A stretch of DNA of 64,000 nt from Allomyces macrogynus ATCC 38327 (lineage: Eukaryota; Blastocladiomycota; Blastocladiomycetes; Blastocladiales; Blastocladiaceae): the NCBI GenBank assembly GCA_000151295.1, contig GG745339.1, positions 821,577-885,576 of the forward strand, read 5' to 3'. Position numbers and translations under genes: made by a program. This document shows, one piece after another, positions 23,601 to 35,493 of the stretch (positions within the stretch are counted from its first letter, which is position 1; the number at the start of each line of letters is the position of its first letter). Under the pieces are notes generated by a model. It saw only the letters and a list, made by a program, of their open reading frames with translations, did not search any database and had not been told where the DNA came from.

Positions 23601-25744
23601 CCCTGGCGAAAAAGGGCCTCGTCGTGTCGCCAAATGCCGTGGAGATCAAGGGCAAGCAGATTGCCACGATTCAGCTCGACTTCACACCCACGGCGCGCGT
23701 CTCGCCCTTTTCCGAAGAGCTGTGGATGGAAGGTGGCGGCCAAACCGTGCCGCTCACGATTGTCTCGGGGTTGGCTCTGGGCGTCGACATGCGGCTCGAA
23801 AGCGAAATGGTGCCGTTTGGGCCCGTGGCGGTGGGCAGTTCGACGACCAAGAAGGTGACCATGTCGAACGTGGGCGATCTCGGCGTGTTCTTCAAGTGGG
23901 ACAAGCAGGCGCTTTTGCCTGAGTTTACCATCACGCCGCACGAGGGATACATTGCGCCGGGCATGGACCTCCCGCTCGAAGTGTGTTTCCAGCCGGTGCT
24001 CGTCAACCCCGACATTCGCAAGGAGGCAATCGAGTGCCGGATCGAAGGGCTCAAGGACCCGCTCTTGTTGACGCTCACGGGCATTTGCATTCCGCAGCCG
24101 AGTCACCTCGACACGATCCGATTCTCGACACCCGTGCGCACACCCGAGGTCAAGTCGGTCACGCTGACCAACAAGACCAGCTCCAAGTGGGTGATTCGGC
24201 CTGTGATTGACCAACCCGTATGGAAGGGCACTGACGTGATCGTTGTGGAGCCCGGCACGAGCGGCGCATACGACGTGACGTTTTCGCCGACCGAAATGAG
24301 CAGCGATTACATCGGGTCGCTCTTTTTCCCGCTGGCCGACGGTTCAGGTCTGCTCTACCGGCTCGTCGGAAGCGCCGACAAGCCGTCGCCCAGCGGTACC
24401 ATTACGCGTGAAGTTGCGTGCAAGCGCAGCCACGTTGAGACGCTGACGGTGACCAACTGGCTCAAACGCCCGCAGCGGTTCCGCGTCAGCCTTGACCAGC
24501 AAAAGCCCGAGCCGTTTGTCATTCTCAAGGGCCACGAGTTTATGGACCTGCCGGGCGGCGCGACTCGCGAGTACAAGCTCCATTTCTACTCGTTCAAGGA
24601 AACGTCGTCAAGCAACGTGCGCGTCACGTTCAAGAACGAGACGACCAACGAGTACTTGTATTACCTGATCAACTTCAAGGTGGTTGCACCCGGGGTCATG
24701 GGCACGCTCACGCTGCAGACCATGGTCCGGCAATCGGTGATCCGCCAAATCCTGATCCAGAACCCGCTGACCGTACCGGCCACGTTCACGTCGCACTGCA
24801 CAGCTTCGGACGTGAATTTGCACCATGGATTTGCGCTCGCGCCGCAGTCTGAGGGCGATTTTGCGCTCGAGTACCTGCCGTTGTCGCCAAGGGAGAGCAC
24901 GTGCGTGAAACTGGTCCTCAACTCGCCCGAGCTCGGCACGTTCGTGTACGATCTGGTGCAGCAGGCCACAGCCCCCAACCCGGAACGCACGACGCACTTC
25001 AAGGCAACGCTCGGCAACCAGCACATGCAAACGATTCGGTTCACGCATTTCTGCAAAACCAAGGCCGAGTTCCAGTGCAAGCTCGAGCATCCCGACTTTA
25101 CCGTCGACAAGTCGATTATCGCGGCGCCGATTCCCGCAGTGATGCCGCTGATCAACACAAGCAGTAATGCCGGCGCGAGCAGTGGTGCGCTGGTCCCAAC
25201 CTCGGGCGCAGAGCTCTCGGTCGATGTGGTCTTTGAGCCAAGTAAGCTTGGCGATGTGCAGGCACTGCTGACGCTCACGTCAGCGACGGGTGGCGACTAC
25301 GTCTTCCCGCTTCACGGTTTGTGCAGCGCGCCGCGGCCACAGGGCCCAATCACGATCCGCAACGGCGCGTCAGCTGCGATCCCGTTCAAGAACGTGCTCA
25401 ACCAGTCGGCGCAGTTCACGCTCTCAGTCGACAACCCAAACTTTATGGTCAAGGCCTCCGAGACGATCGCTGCCAAGAAGACGGTATCGATTGCCGTCAT
25501 GTACCGCGCCAACAGCACGGCGGGCAATGTCGATACCAAGGAGCGCGATCGGGTCGGATCGACCTTGAGCGTCCTGAATCGGTCTGCGGCAGGTGCTGCG
25601 ACTGCGGCTGCAGCCGCTACTGCGGGTGGAGCAAGTCCAGGGACAGCCGGGGCCGCGTCTGCGGCCGTACCAAAGCAGGGCAAGCTCACGATTTCGCACT
25701 CGAGTGGGGTGTCGTGGGTCTACTATCTCAAGGGGACATTGTAG
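11679..25744 (+). CDS. HYDIN: HYDIN, central-pair ASH-repeat protein with adenylate-kinase-like segment
   Basis: HYDIN is the giant central-pair (C2 projection) protein of motile axonemes. The start is ATG 11679 (MSTAAAGLSAPAAL). Exons are 11679-12086, 12143-15838, 15946-18808 and 18885-25744, in frame to 4,608 aa, close to the 4,800-5,100 aa of algal and animal HYDIN. The joins at 12087-12142 and 18809-18884 are firm; the third (15839-15945) is the best candidate for a frame change there. The protein is built of dozens of ASH/MSP-type beta-sandwich units, with recurring patterns such as VxPxxGxVxPxxxxxIxVxF. HYDIN-specific is an adenylate-kinase-like insertion around 16966-17400: VIFHGAPFSGCTELAQDLAR with QLNLDEVFAWF, a P-loop-like GAPFSGCTE that lacks the Lys of a canonical Walker A (GxxxxGK[ST]). 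A Lys/Arg/Glu-rich coiled region and a Gln/Ser/Pro linker follow (17500-18000). The last exon alone encodes about 2,290 aa. No frame breaks were seen in 14 kb, so the gene looks functional. Confidence 0.93.
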
Positions 25745-25885
25745 CGAACTGGGCAGACAGAGACTTATTTATGGGTTTCAGGACCTAAGGTCCACCGGAA
25801 ATGAATTTAAAATTGCCCGTCTGTCTTGAGAGTGTGCACTCAACACAGAATCCACCCTCCGCTCTTGGATCATGAGGTTTGAAGT

Positions 25886-26037
25886 ATAGCCCTGACACTG
25901 AGAAAAAAGGAAACATTGCTGACTTGTTCATTCCGTCGCAGCAGGTCTCTGAAGGACTCAGATGGATACATTTGTCGCGCGATGCGGCACAGGTCAATGC
26001 ACTCATTGAGGTGTTTTCAATTGATATGTGCCAATGA
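25886..26037 (+). other. Coding-like fragment, unrecognised
   Basis: From about 25886 a plus-strand frame reads DTEKKGNIADLFIPSQQVSE and then GLRWIHLSRDAAQVNALIEV, ending FSIDMCQ and a TGA. It looks like the C-terminal part of a soluble protein, but an in-frame stop lies just upstream (at the TGA near 25873) and no clear upstream exon is visible. At its end TGA overlaps an ATG (ATGA); that second frame reads MISKHAVLKKTACWVFTKGV and stops at a TAG near 26123. The arrangement could be a one-base frameshift in a single relic gene. No family is recognised. Confidence 0.35.
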
Positions 26038-26501
26038 TAAGCAAGCACGCTGTACTGAAGAAGACGGCCTGCTGGGTTTTCACCAAGGGTGTGCTGGGGT
26101 CCAGGAGGGTCGTCAAATATTAGGCTATGTGTCTGGCGCCTAGCAACGGCCTCCAAGTCGGCCCAAAGTCTCCTGGCCCCGCAAAGGCTGCGCCGCCAAT
26201 AACAGAACGCCCACGAAAGTGAAGACGACCGGAGAAAACGGCTTGCCCAGGAGGCCGAACTGCAGCGTAATTGCCGTGCCGCTTGGACGCCTGCACAGAG
26301 GGAAGAGCACCGACGCCGAAATGCAGCCCATAGTAGTGTTGCCCGTTCTGCAGAGTTGCCAGACGAAAGAGAATAGCGCCTTGCAGAGACGAGTCGTCAG
26401 GCTGCTGTTTGTGCTGCTTCTCGCACAGAAGTTGAACGCAAGGAGCGAAATGAGAACCAGCGACGCCGCCGCCAGAACCAAAGCGATTCTCACTTGCTTG
26501 A

Positions 26502-26864
26502 CCCAGTTGCTGCTTCATCCAAGAGACGTTCACGCCTGTGCTTCCAATAGATGCCGAAATTGACGACTTGGTCAATTGTGCCACCAATCGCTTCAAGCTT
26601 GATTCGAATGGACAGCGTGCCTGCATTGTGACAGATCGGCTGGTTCGTGGCTCTGAAGTGGTGACGATTTGTCTTGATGCGCCAGATTTTCCTTGGCAAG
26701 CAATGCAGCTTCAACTTGCCGTTCCTGAATCAGATCCACCACTTGACTATGCGCTTGTTGCCTCCTGCAACTTGTCTGGGATTGATTCAAAATTTGCTGG
26801 CATGCTCCTCTCGCCTCGTGCTGTTGAAGTTGATGTTTCTGGTCGTAAAGTTGCTTATTTTTAG
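26502..26864 (+). other. Coding-like fragment, unrecognised
   Basis: The plus-strand frame reads CFIQETFTPVLPIDAEIDDL, NRFKLDSNGQRACIVTDRLV and ends SPRAVEVDVSGRKVAYF followed by TAG at 26862-26864. Composition and codon choice (many T-ending codons) differ from flanking genes. A possible acceptor (cccag) stands at 26502-26506, just where the upstream frame closes, so this could be the last exon of a gene or a relic. There is no named domain. Confidence 0.35.
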
Positions 26865-26908
26865 GTGCAAGCCCAAGAAGTGGCTCTCTGATGCTGAAGG
26901 CTCGATCC

Positions 26909-26930
26909 AGTGAGGTTAATGAACCTCACT
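26909..26930. repeat. Perfect 9-bp inverted repeat (hairpin)
   Basis: AGTGAGGTT at 26909-26917 is exactly complementary to AACCTCACT at 26922-26930, with a four-base loop. It lies 45 nt after the stop of the fragment at 26502-26864, in the lower-GC island. No T-run follows. Its role is unknown. Confidence 0.7.
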
Positions 26931-27152
26931 GCCGATTCAGGAGCTTTTCGGATGAGACTTGCGCACGAGCAAACGGCCCGCGGGCCAGCATTTGTGCGAA
27001 AGAAGGAGAGTCAAAGGAGCGACACAAGCCGCACATGCAATCTGATGCATCAATAATGTATCCCCAAACGACCCCATATTGCGCCAAGGCGTGTTGCAGC
27101 GGCTGGCGATATGCGGGCTTGCAGTGCAGCGCCATATTAGTCGGAGCAGGTT

Positions 27153-27368
27153 CTACAGATGAAGCTTGATGGCGCTTTGCTGCAGCATCATGGCCCAGAT
27201 GCTAAACAGCATCAGAGAGCGACGACTCGAGACCGATGACATGTCACGCTCAGTTCGATCTAGTGCCGACTGCATTTTTCGCTGCCATTGAATCAGCAAG
27301 AAGTTTAGCTCCTCAAAATAGCTGCTTGTTGGGGCTGCACGGGCCTGAAACTCCCTGACCACGCCCAT
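27153..27368 (-). other. Coding-like ORF, unrecognised, 71 aa
   Basis: The minus-strand ORF starts at ATG 27368 and reads MGVVREFQARAAPTSSYFEE then LNFLLIQWQRKMQSALDRTE, ending QQSAIKLHL. It looks like two amphipathic helices and has plausible residue composition. A second minus-strand frame just downstream (27135-26926), with GVVWGYIIDASDCMCGLCRS, may be a following exon, but I could not find a clean splice join. No family is recognised. Confidence 0.3.
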
Positions 27369-27837
27369 GATTGTAATATCAAATAAATTGGGCTGAAATC
27401 ATATTCAGGAAGCCAAGCGCTGATAGTTTCTTGTCATTCATTGTTCGAGCTCGCTTCTTGGGATGGAATTGTGCAGCCATGGATGTTGGAAGTTCGGGAA
27501 TTGCATGTCGGCCGTGCTGGAGTTGGCTACGTCGCCGAAATGTGGCCCACAGTGTCATCGCTTACGCGTAAGTCGATTTAATGCAGGGAAACGTTTACAT
27601 TCGCACGGCGGCATACGCGAGCCCGTCCAAGCTCTGGCAAGGTGTGAAGAAACAGCTGAAGCAGTAGCCAAAATATAACAGTGAACAGCAAACCGCACAA
27701 ACCTGTACTGCAGCTGCAGCGAGCTTTTCGCGCGCCTTCGCCGTGTGCGGTGCTGCTGGCGCTGCTGCAATTTATTCCTCTGACCAGCGATCATTCCTCT
27801 CGCCTTCGCAACTTTATGCAATGCGGCCCTGGTTGTC

Positions 27838-30800
27838 ATGACCAACGACCACCAATCCATGACCGACGGCTTGTCGGCTATCGGGTGCGACCCCCCAGAT
27901 CCAACCAGAGACGTCCACCTCGCCGATGAACAGCAACCCACGAGCGATTCACCTGACGCGTCGACTGGCCATGATTGTTCGCAAGATCCCGGAGCAAGTG
28001 CAACGGAAATTGCCTTTCACTGCCCGGACCACGGCGGCGATGGTTCTCGAGACGCTGCGGTCGCATCAGCTGCGCGTACCATCGTGCCTACGGTAAGCGG
28101 CTTGACTGGGTCGGGCCACGCTGCCACTCCGTGTTCATTCATCTCTTTCGGCCTCTAGGTTGTCAAGGATGCGTGGATCCAACTCGATGTGCGCCGCCAG
28201 CTCTTTTCGCGGTCGCAGCTCGACGAGTTTGTGATCAAGCTGCTCGACCGTGAGTTCACGTCCGATTCCTGGACCGGAGACAACGTATGGCGCTCTCGAC
28301 CGAATGCTCCTGCTCCTGCTCTTACCTCTCCACCGTGTCTAGCCTCTGGGTGAGCTCAGCCGCGTCCGCTACTTGACGCTCTACGAGCAGCCGACCGCCG
28401 CGCCCAAGGCAACCATTTGCCTGCACGCGCCCATCGACCCGGATGTGGCCTTTCGCTTCACAGCTCAGTCGCGCATCCAGGTGTTTGCCACGTCGCACCA
28501 TGTCCTCCTCGTACTGGATCTCAGCGCGAGCGTGCGCACGATTGTCGGCAAGGCCGTGCAGCTGGACCGCGTCTTTGACTCGTTTCGCACCGTGTGGGCG
28601 TCGCTGAGCCAGGCGTCGGAGCGGGTGCGTTTCGACTAACTCTGTGTCGACCCTCATTCTAGTATGCTCATCGCACTCATCACTTTCAAATAGCTCAGAA
28701 TTCGGATTGTGCTCTCGGTGCTCATCGACACGGGTGACGCCGATCAGCCCGTCGTCTACCTTGCGCGCGTGCGCGTCGACTGCCCGCGAACGTTCAAGTG
28801 GCTTGTCCGGCAGCTCAACGATTTCTTGGCCGATCCACTTTGCCCGTCGGCCTCGCCGCATCCGACCGACCTGGGCCATTTGCTGCGCGTATGTTTGCAG
28901 TGCACGCGCTACTCGCAGTGCGGCCTGCCCTCGGTCGTCGTCGTGACCGACGGTGTGCTGGGCACCAAGGGCATGGACCAGACCATGTTTGAGTTGACCG
29001 CGCTCGACATTCCGGTGCACGTCTACCTGCTCGCGCTCGAAGTGCAGTGCCTTGGCATGGTGCCCGAGGTGGAGATATTGCAGCACGTGGCGCGCAGCAC
29101 GGGCGGCAAGTTCTTGCAGCAGGGTACCGCGATTACGGCAAACGACATGATTCTCAAGGATAAGTCGTACGACCAGCGCATTCCGCGCCAGTTTACGCCC
29201 AATCTCTACCCGCCGTCGCACCACCACCTGGCCTTTCCGTGGGACTCGTCAGGCCCGCTGCTCACCAACTGCATCCCGACGCGGTACCGCGACTACGAGG
29301 TGCTGCTGCCGTTGCAGGTCATCAAGGCGCGGTTGCGGCAAGGGTTCTTGATCCACAAAGTGGTGCTGCGCGACAAGATTTCAGTGCATCTCGTGCTCAA
29401 CTGGCTGCCCTACGTGACGATCCAGTACCGCATCAAGTCGTTTCGCGACATGTCGGCAGGCCGCGTCGAGGTCAACGTCGTGGCCGATCGCGAGTTTACC
29501 ATGGCGCTGCTCAAGCAAGGGTACAATCCGGCGGCCGGGTCCGAGGTCAATGCGTTCCACGAGTTTCTCAAGGCCATTGTCGACCAAGACGGCGTGCACC
29601 GCGTCATCAACGAAGTTGCAGCCGGGCTCGTGCGCAACCCGGCGCAAGAAGCCGTGAAAAAGTATCAGCTCATCGAGGCGCTGCTCAAGACGCACGCACA
29701 GTGGATGGACGAAGAGGTTCTGTCAATTTGCCGGCCGCGCGTCGAAATTGAGGCCGACCTCAAGGAGCTCGACTGGCTCATAGTCTCGGGCTACTATGCT
29801 CAGCCGGCGCCCAAGGGGTCGGTCCAGTTTGGGTTCACGGCGGTGCACGTCATGCACGTGTCCGACTCGTTCTCGACGTGCCGGTGCCTCTACTACAACT
29901 ACTGCGTCATGCCCGAGTGCCTGCTCAAGGGCCGCATCAACGGCCATGTGAGCGTCGCGCACGGCACGGGCACCAACGCCGCACTCAATGCCTCGCTCCT
30001 GCAACGCAAGCGCTATGCGTATGCTGTGTCGCCCGAACTGCAGAGGCGCATGCGCGCGCTGACGGTGCACCACTACAAGGAGGAAGGGTACATGGTCGTC
30101 GAGTCGCTGCCCGAGTCGACAACGCTCGCGAAAAAGAGTTTGCAGTGCACGATTTCGTGCCAGGCCAAGAACCTCGTCATCGACTATTACCAGATTCCGG
30201 GCATTCACACGGTCGAGTCGAGCAACCTCTACGCCAAGCTGTCGGCCATCTACACGATCGACTGCCTGCTGCAGCACAAGAAGGCCGACAACAACAAGCT
30301 CTTTTCGCTGCGGAACGTGCTCACGCACAGCCGCATGACCGTGCTCGGCCTCTCCACTTTGGATGTGACAATTCCCGTGGACCCGTTCATGAAGGCCCTG
30401 CGCTCGCACCTCGCGTCCGTCTGCTTCCCGGCGCTGCCGTACCTGTTTGGCCACTACAATGTGCATCGCGCTGTGCACGCGTGGCACGACCTGGCGGCCC
30501 CTGCGTCGGATTTCGAGTGCCATCTCTATCTGTCGTCGACGGTCATCATTTTCTTCATTCCGACCAACTCGGCCGTGTCCTACGTGATTGTCTACGAGTG
30601 CTTCATCGACCAAATGGTCTACCACGTGTAGCAAGACGACGAGCTGCCCATGATCCCGCACTCGCGCGCGCGCATCCCGAACCACCCGGTCGCCAACTGC
30701 TTCTACTACATGCCCTACCACATTTCGATGCTCGACATCGAGGACATGCTCACCAACTGCGCGTGGCTCAGCACCGTCGACTGCGTGTACAAGTACGCGG

Positions 30801-33800
30801 CCGACATGGACCCAGCGCATGTGGCGCGGTGCATCGAGTGCCTGCACGAGGTCACGGCGACGGTCGATATCTCGCGCGCGCTCGCTGCCATGGAAATGCT
30901 GCGCCGCGCGACCGGCGGGCACCAGCTCGAGCCGATTGAGCGCGCCAAGCGCAAGTTTGACGCCGACCTCGCGCAGTTTATGGTGCTAATCCCAAACACG
31001 ACCGTTTTCACGGTGCGGCACCCGAACGTGTTTTGTCGCATGACGCTCGCACAAGAAGGTGAAGCGGCTCCTGTCCGCGTTGCGTCACTGCCGACGCCGG
31101 CGTCAAGCGACAGCAGTGCCTCGTGCGCCGATCCCAACTGGCTGACCATTTGGTTTGGCGACGTGGACGTGCCGGGTAACCTCGATCTGACGTCGCGCTT
31201 GCAGTTGCAGCTCAATTTCTACTCGCTCGAGCGCGACGTGAACGCGTTCACGGGTATCATTGACGAGGTGGTCGCGTCGCTCAACCGCACGCTCACGTTT
31301 GCGATTCTCGACCTGCTTTTGCCCGTCAAGCCCATCACGGCCGAGATGCTGCAGCTTGTCTCGAGCGACTTGCGCGTGCTGCCGCGGTACAAGCTGCCGC
31401 TTGACCTGTACGAGTCGGAAAACGGTGATGTGGCACTCCCGCCGCCGCTCCCGCTGCTTGTGAACGAGTTCCAGGTCTCGCGGCTGCCCGGGTACCACAT
31501 TGTGTTTGAGCACCCGTTCTTCTACCTCGTCCCCGTGGCACCGGCGCTGACACCTCCGCGCCAGTCGCTCGATCTCGATATGATGGACGATCTCGAAGCC
31601 GGGCTCGGTATTGTGCTGAATCCCGTCGAGATTCCACAGCTGCGCGGCCCCGTGTTTGACGAAATGTGCGAGTGGATCATTTTCATGGTCGAGTCATCCC
31701 TCGCGTCGCAGCCATTGCAGTCGTCGCAGTTGCTACACGCGCGGCTGTTCACGCTGTCCAAGGACATCATGAAGCCGTTCCAGAAAATGGTGGCTGAAAC
31801 CACGCACCGCATCAACACGCAGCTGATGCTCACAGAGCTCCACGATATGCACGAGAGCACTGAGGCGCTGATCCCGCTGGACAAGGGCGATATGGCGAGC
31901 AAGGGCATCAAGAAGATGACGGGCTTCCCTGTCAAGAATAAGAAAAAGTCGGCGTTCAAGCTGGGCCAGTTTTCGTGCCCTGTGCAGTACACGTACGCGT
32001 TCATGCTGCCCAAGCGCATCCAGGACATTCCGCTGCGCAACATTGGCATGCTGCTCATTTCACTGGCCATGACCAACCGCGAAAACCACTTTGTCGTCTC
32101 CAAGGGCGAGGAGGTGTTCTACATGCGGCTGTCGCTGTCGCACCCGTCAACGGCCTGGTCGCGGCATGGCGACGACGAGTTGATGAACATCACGTCACCG
32201 CCCAGCTCAGCGATTTGGCGCTTGATCATGGACCTGCATGGCATGGACGAACTGTTGCACAACCTCGCCAATGGCATTGTCAACATGGTCATGGAGCGGC
32301 TCTTGGGTTTGGTTCTGATGGCGCTCAGTGGGTTTCTCGTCACGTCGTTGACGGCCAAGCTCAACAAGGCTGACATTGAGTTCCTACTCCCAATCTTGCG
32401 CAGGCTGCAGCTGTCAATGTTTGTCCCGATTCGCATCACCATCAATCCGCTGTATCTCTTGTTCCTTCAGCAGTCGATCCTGCAGTTTACGACCATCTTT
32501 GGCTGTGAGGACGTGATGCGCAGTCTTTTGCAGCACCTGCAGGTCCGCTACGACGTGGTCGCCAATTCATTGGAGCATCCACCAGGCGAAATGGGGTTTG
32601 TCTACTGCAGTGTTTCGAAACTCAACCTGACGCCATGGGAACTCTCGATTGGCCAAGGGATCAGGTGCATTGTGCTCTACATGACTGAGGATCGGCACCT
32701 GCTTCTCAACGATGTGCTCAACCCAGCCACTGAGCATGCATGGATGGTAGAACTGTGGGTCCATGGTTTGCTCCACGCCGACGTGCTCCTGCAGTATGTG
32801 GAGCAGGCCAATGTGCATGCTGAGCTCAACGTGAGTGTGGATTTGCTCGTCAAGGCACACAACTGGTTGAGCATTTCACGCCTCTTGGCGGCACAGGACC
32901 TGGCCAGTACCAGGATGCTGCATCCGTGCACTTTCCACAAGCAATCCCGGTCCTGCTCGCCGAGTGGAAGCACACCGAGTTCTTGCAGGCGATTCAAGAG
33001 CAATTTTTGGCATTTGCGTTTGAGTGCCCTGACGACAAAACGCTTGTGTATTGTGAGAGCAGCGCCAAGCAGGCCGACCAGTGCTTCTACTTGGCCACGA
33101 CGCCGTGCTTCAAGGATGAAAAAGTCACGTGGGTGCCTGTGCTGCGATCAGTCCTGCTCTTGGTCATGGTCGAGTCGGACGTTGTGCACTTGGTTCAGTG
33201 GAATCTCAAGGCGCCGCTCTTTGCGACGCTGGTCCGTATGGCTGAGGCGTACGTTGCGCAGTACCGCGCGCACATGGATCAGCTGCAAAGCATGGTGCTG
33301 TCCAAGCTCAGCGTGCATAACCGGCGAGTCCAGTCGTTCCAGCGTCGCCACGATCATGTACTCCATGAGCTGCCACTGGCACCATTGTCGGCGCAACCGA
33401 CAGTGGCCCCAGCTGCTGCAACTGCTGCAGACGACAAGACCAACAAGCAGCCAGAACTCCCGTCGGCCACTGTCGTTGTTGTCCCAGAACAGCAGCTGTC
33501 CGAGTTCAATGAGTACCTCAAGACTGTCCAAGAAAAGAACCAGTGCATGCAGCATTTCCTGAATATTTACTCGCGCTGGCAGCAACGGCATCAACAGCGG
33601 CTCCAACAGTATGTGGACCGACTGGGCTCACCATCGTCGCTGTTGCCCAGCTCGTCGTCCTACTACACGTTGGCGTCGGTGCCAAGCAGCTCGCTCGTTC
33701 TGGCAGCCGCAGCATCCCTGGACAAGTTCAGCAACTTGGACCTTGAGCATGTGCTGTGCTATGCGCGCCTCATTCATTGGTGCCGCACGCTGATTGTCTT

Positions 33801-35244
33801 CAACTGCCGCGTCAAAAACTCGTACTCATTTGTGCCCAACGACGTCAACCACAGCAATACGGCCGAGGCGCGATCCTACTTTGTGCGGTTGTTGCCGGAC
33901 CTGTTTGCCAAGTACTACAACTACCTCGTGTCGCTCAGCCTCGTCCAGGTGAGCCAGCAACAGGAACGGAAGAGCTTTTCGATTTCGTCGTTGGATTCGT
34001 TGCCCACAGACTGCGCCTACCTGCAAAAATCGTTCCAGGGCGGCATTCTGCTCGCTGAGGTGTCGATCCACCACATTTTCCTCGCCGTCAACCTGTACAC
34101 GGTCAATCAGCAGTATGGGCCGCACCAGCAATGGTTGCCGAGCCCTGGTAAGTTTGTTCTTTTTTCACCATGAGCTGCGTGAAAAACCAGTGCGCACCAA
34201 CTGACTTGACTTGGCTGCAAACTCTAGGATTTAATGTGCCAGACTACTCGCATCAAAGCTTCCAACTATTCACCAAGGAGTGCACCAAGTTCAAGAACTT
34301 GATCCACGCCAACTCGTTTATCTTTGACTACCACCTCCTCGAATTGCGTCAAGTGATCAAGTCGAGCACGCTCCTTGTCTACAGCATGATCAACGTGATG
34401 TGGTGCCTGCTCCACCACTTCCCGCCCACTGGGTACTCCAAGTGCCGCCTCTTGCAGGACATGGTTGCCGAATCGTCGTCAAGTCTCGTCATGTACCTGT
34501 TCTCTCACCCAGTGCGGTTCCAGCTTGGCCTCATCCCGCAGACCAATGCCTGCTTTGTCGTGCAGTCCTGGTTGCAGTCGCAAAGGGGCAGCATGGCAAC
34601 AGAGATGGACAGGGCACCTGCCAGTGCATTGAACAGCCCGAACTGCGAGTGGCTGATTGTCATGTGCCAGGTGCCTGCAGGTATCGAGTACTTTGTGCTC
34701 GACTGTATCAAGGCCAAGTGTGCGCGGTCGCACCTGACGCTTTGGCGGAAACGCACAGAGGAGCTGGTGGCGGTGGCTGACGTGTCAGTCGAGTTGGTTC
34801 AAGCGCAATCACGTGACGCGGTTGCATCGCTCCTGCAACTCGCTGCCGCATACTACGAGCGCGACTGGAAGTGGCAGTTGCTCTCGGACAATCGTGATCT
34901 GGAGCTCACTGAATTTGTGGCGATGGCGCGCCAGTTTTTCTGCACGTCGCTCGTGGCGTTGGACCCGCGGCTGCACGTTTTGTTGCAAGTGCCCAGAGAT
35001 TGGAATGGTACGTGTTGATCCTCGGCGCCCCTTTTCCGCTGCTCGTAATTCTAACACTTGGCCATCGGCTGAGCAGGTGATCATGCTCATCAACCACAAG
35101 GAGTCGGCGTTTTACTTGCTTTCGCTGCACCCGCCTCACGTCAACGTCGTGGTTCTCGACGAGCGCGAGCAAAACGTTGGCGACGTTGTCAATTATTTCG
35201 TGCGCCTGCTCTCCAAGGTGATTTGGCAGTGTTTGGTTTCCTAG
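27838..35244 (+). CDS. SZT2: SZT2-like KICSTOR scaffold subunit, with in-frame TAG
   Basis: SZT2 is the large KICSTOR subunit that links GATOR1 to the lysosome/vacuole and lets amino-acid shortage restrain TORC1. Exons are 27838-28092, 28159-28284, 28343-28624, 28694-32830, 32908-34147, 34228-34988 and 35077-35244; they sum to 2,323 codons in frame (human SZT2 is about 3,400 aa). Family landmarks are HHVLLVLDLSASVRTIVGKA followed by VFDSFRTVWASLSQ, PSVVVVTDGVLGTKGMDQTM with FELTALDIPVHVYLL, the block YECFIDQMVYHV, and CIECLHEVTATVDISRAL. The intron at 32831-32907 begins with a perfect GTGAGT. The last donor (34989 or 35008) is uncertain. An in-frame TAG at 30629-30631, followed by CAA, splits YHV from QDDELPMIPHSRARIPNHP; conserved-looking sequence continues on both sides, so it is not an obvious intron. 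It is convergent with SEC16. Confidence 0.8.
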
Positions 35245-35493
35245 GGACCATTTCTTGTAAGTAGATATTTTGTCCACTTTCTTCCGATCAAATTCGTCCA
35301 TTACTTAGACTTCTTTTCATTTCAGACTATACTCGTCAATTTAAGCGATTCTCACGATACCAAACTTGCATTGGATGTATTTGGGGCATCCCCAAGAGGA
35401 AGAATGAACAGGAAATTCAAACACCATCCAGCGAAACTCGATCAGAGAGGCAAGCCAACCAACATAAAGGCAATTTTACCCTCGCCCATCCAC

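Larger units (their letters stand above)
25745..27837. other. Lower-GC island without a confident gene
   Basis: About 2.1 kb between the HYDIN stop and the SZT2 start is visibly richer in A and T than either neighbour, with AT-ending codons in its open stretches. It contains several short coding-like fragments on both strands, listed separately, plus a perfect 9-bp hairpin at 26909-26930. A minus-strand frame at 26493-26140 starts MRIALVLAAASLVLISLLAF and has two or three further hydrophobic stretches, but nothing identifies it. A plus-strand stretch at about 27432-27568 reads LFELASWDGIVQPWMLEVRE and ends at a GTAAGT donor with no partner exon I can assign. The picture is of decayed or transferred genes, not of one intact gene. 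Confidence 0.5.

Noticed and set aside
25745..27837. Intact mobile element in the low-GC island
   Set aside because: No transposase, reverse transcriptase, terminal repeat or target-site duplication was visible by eye.
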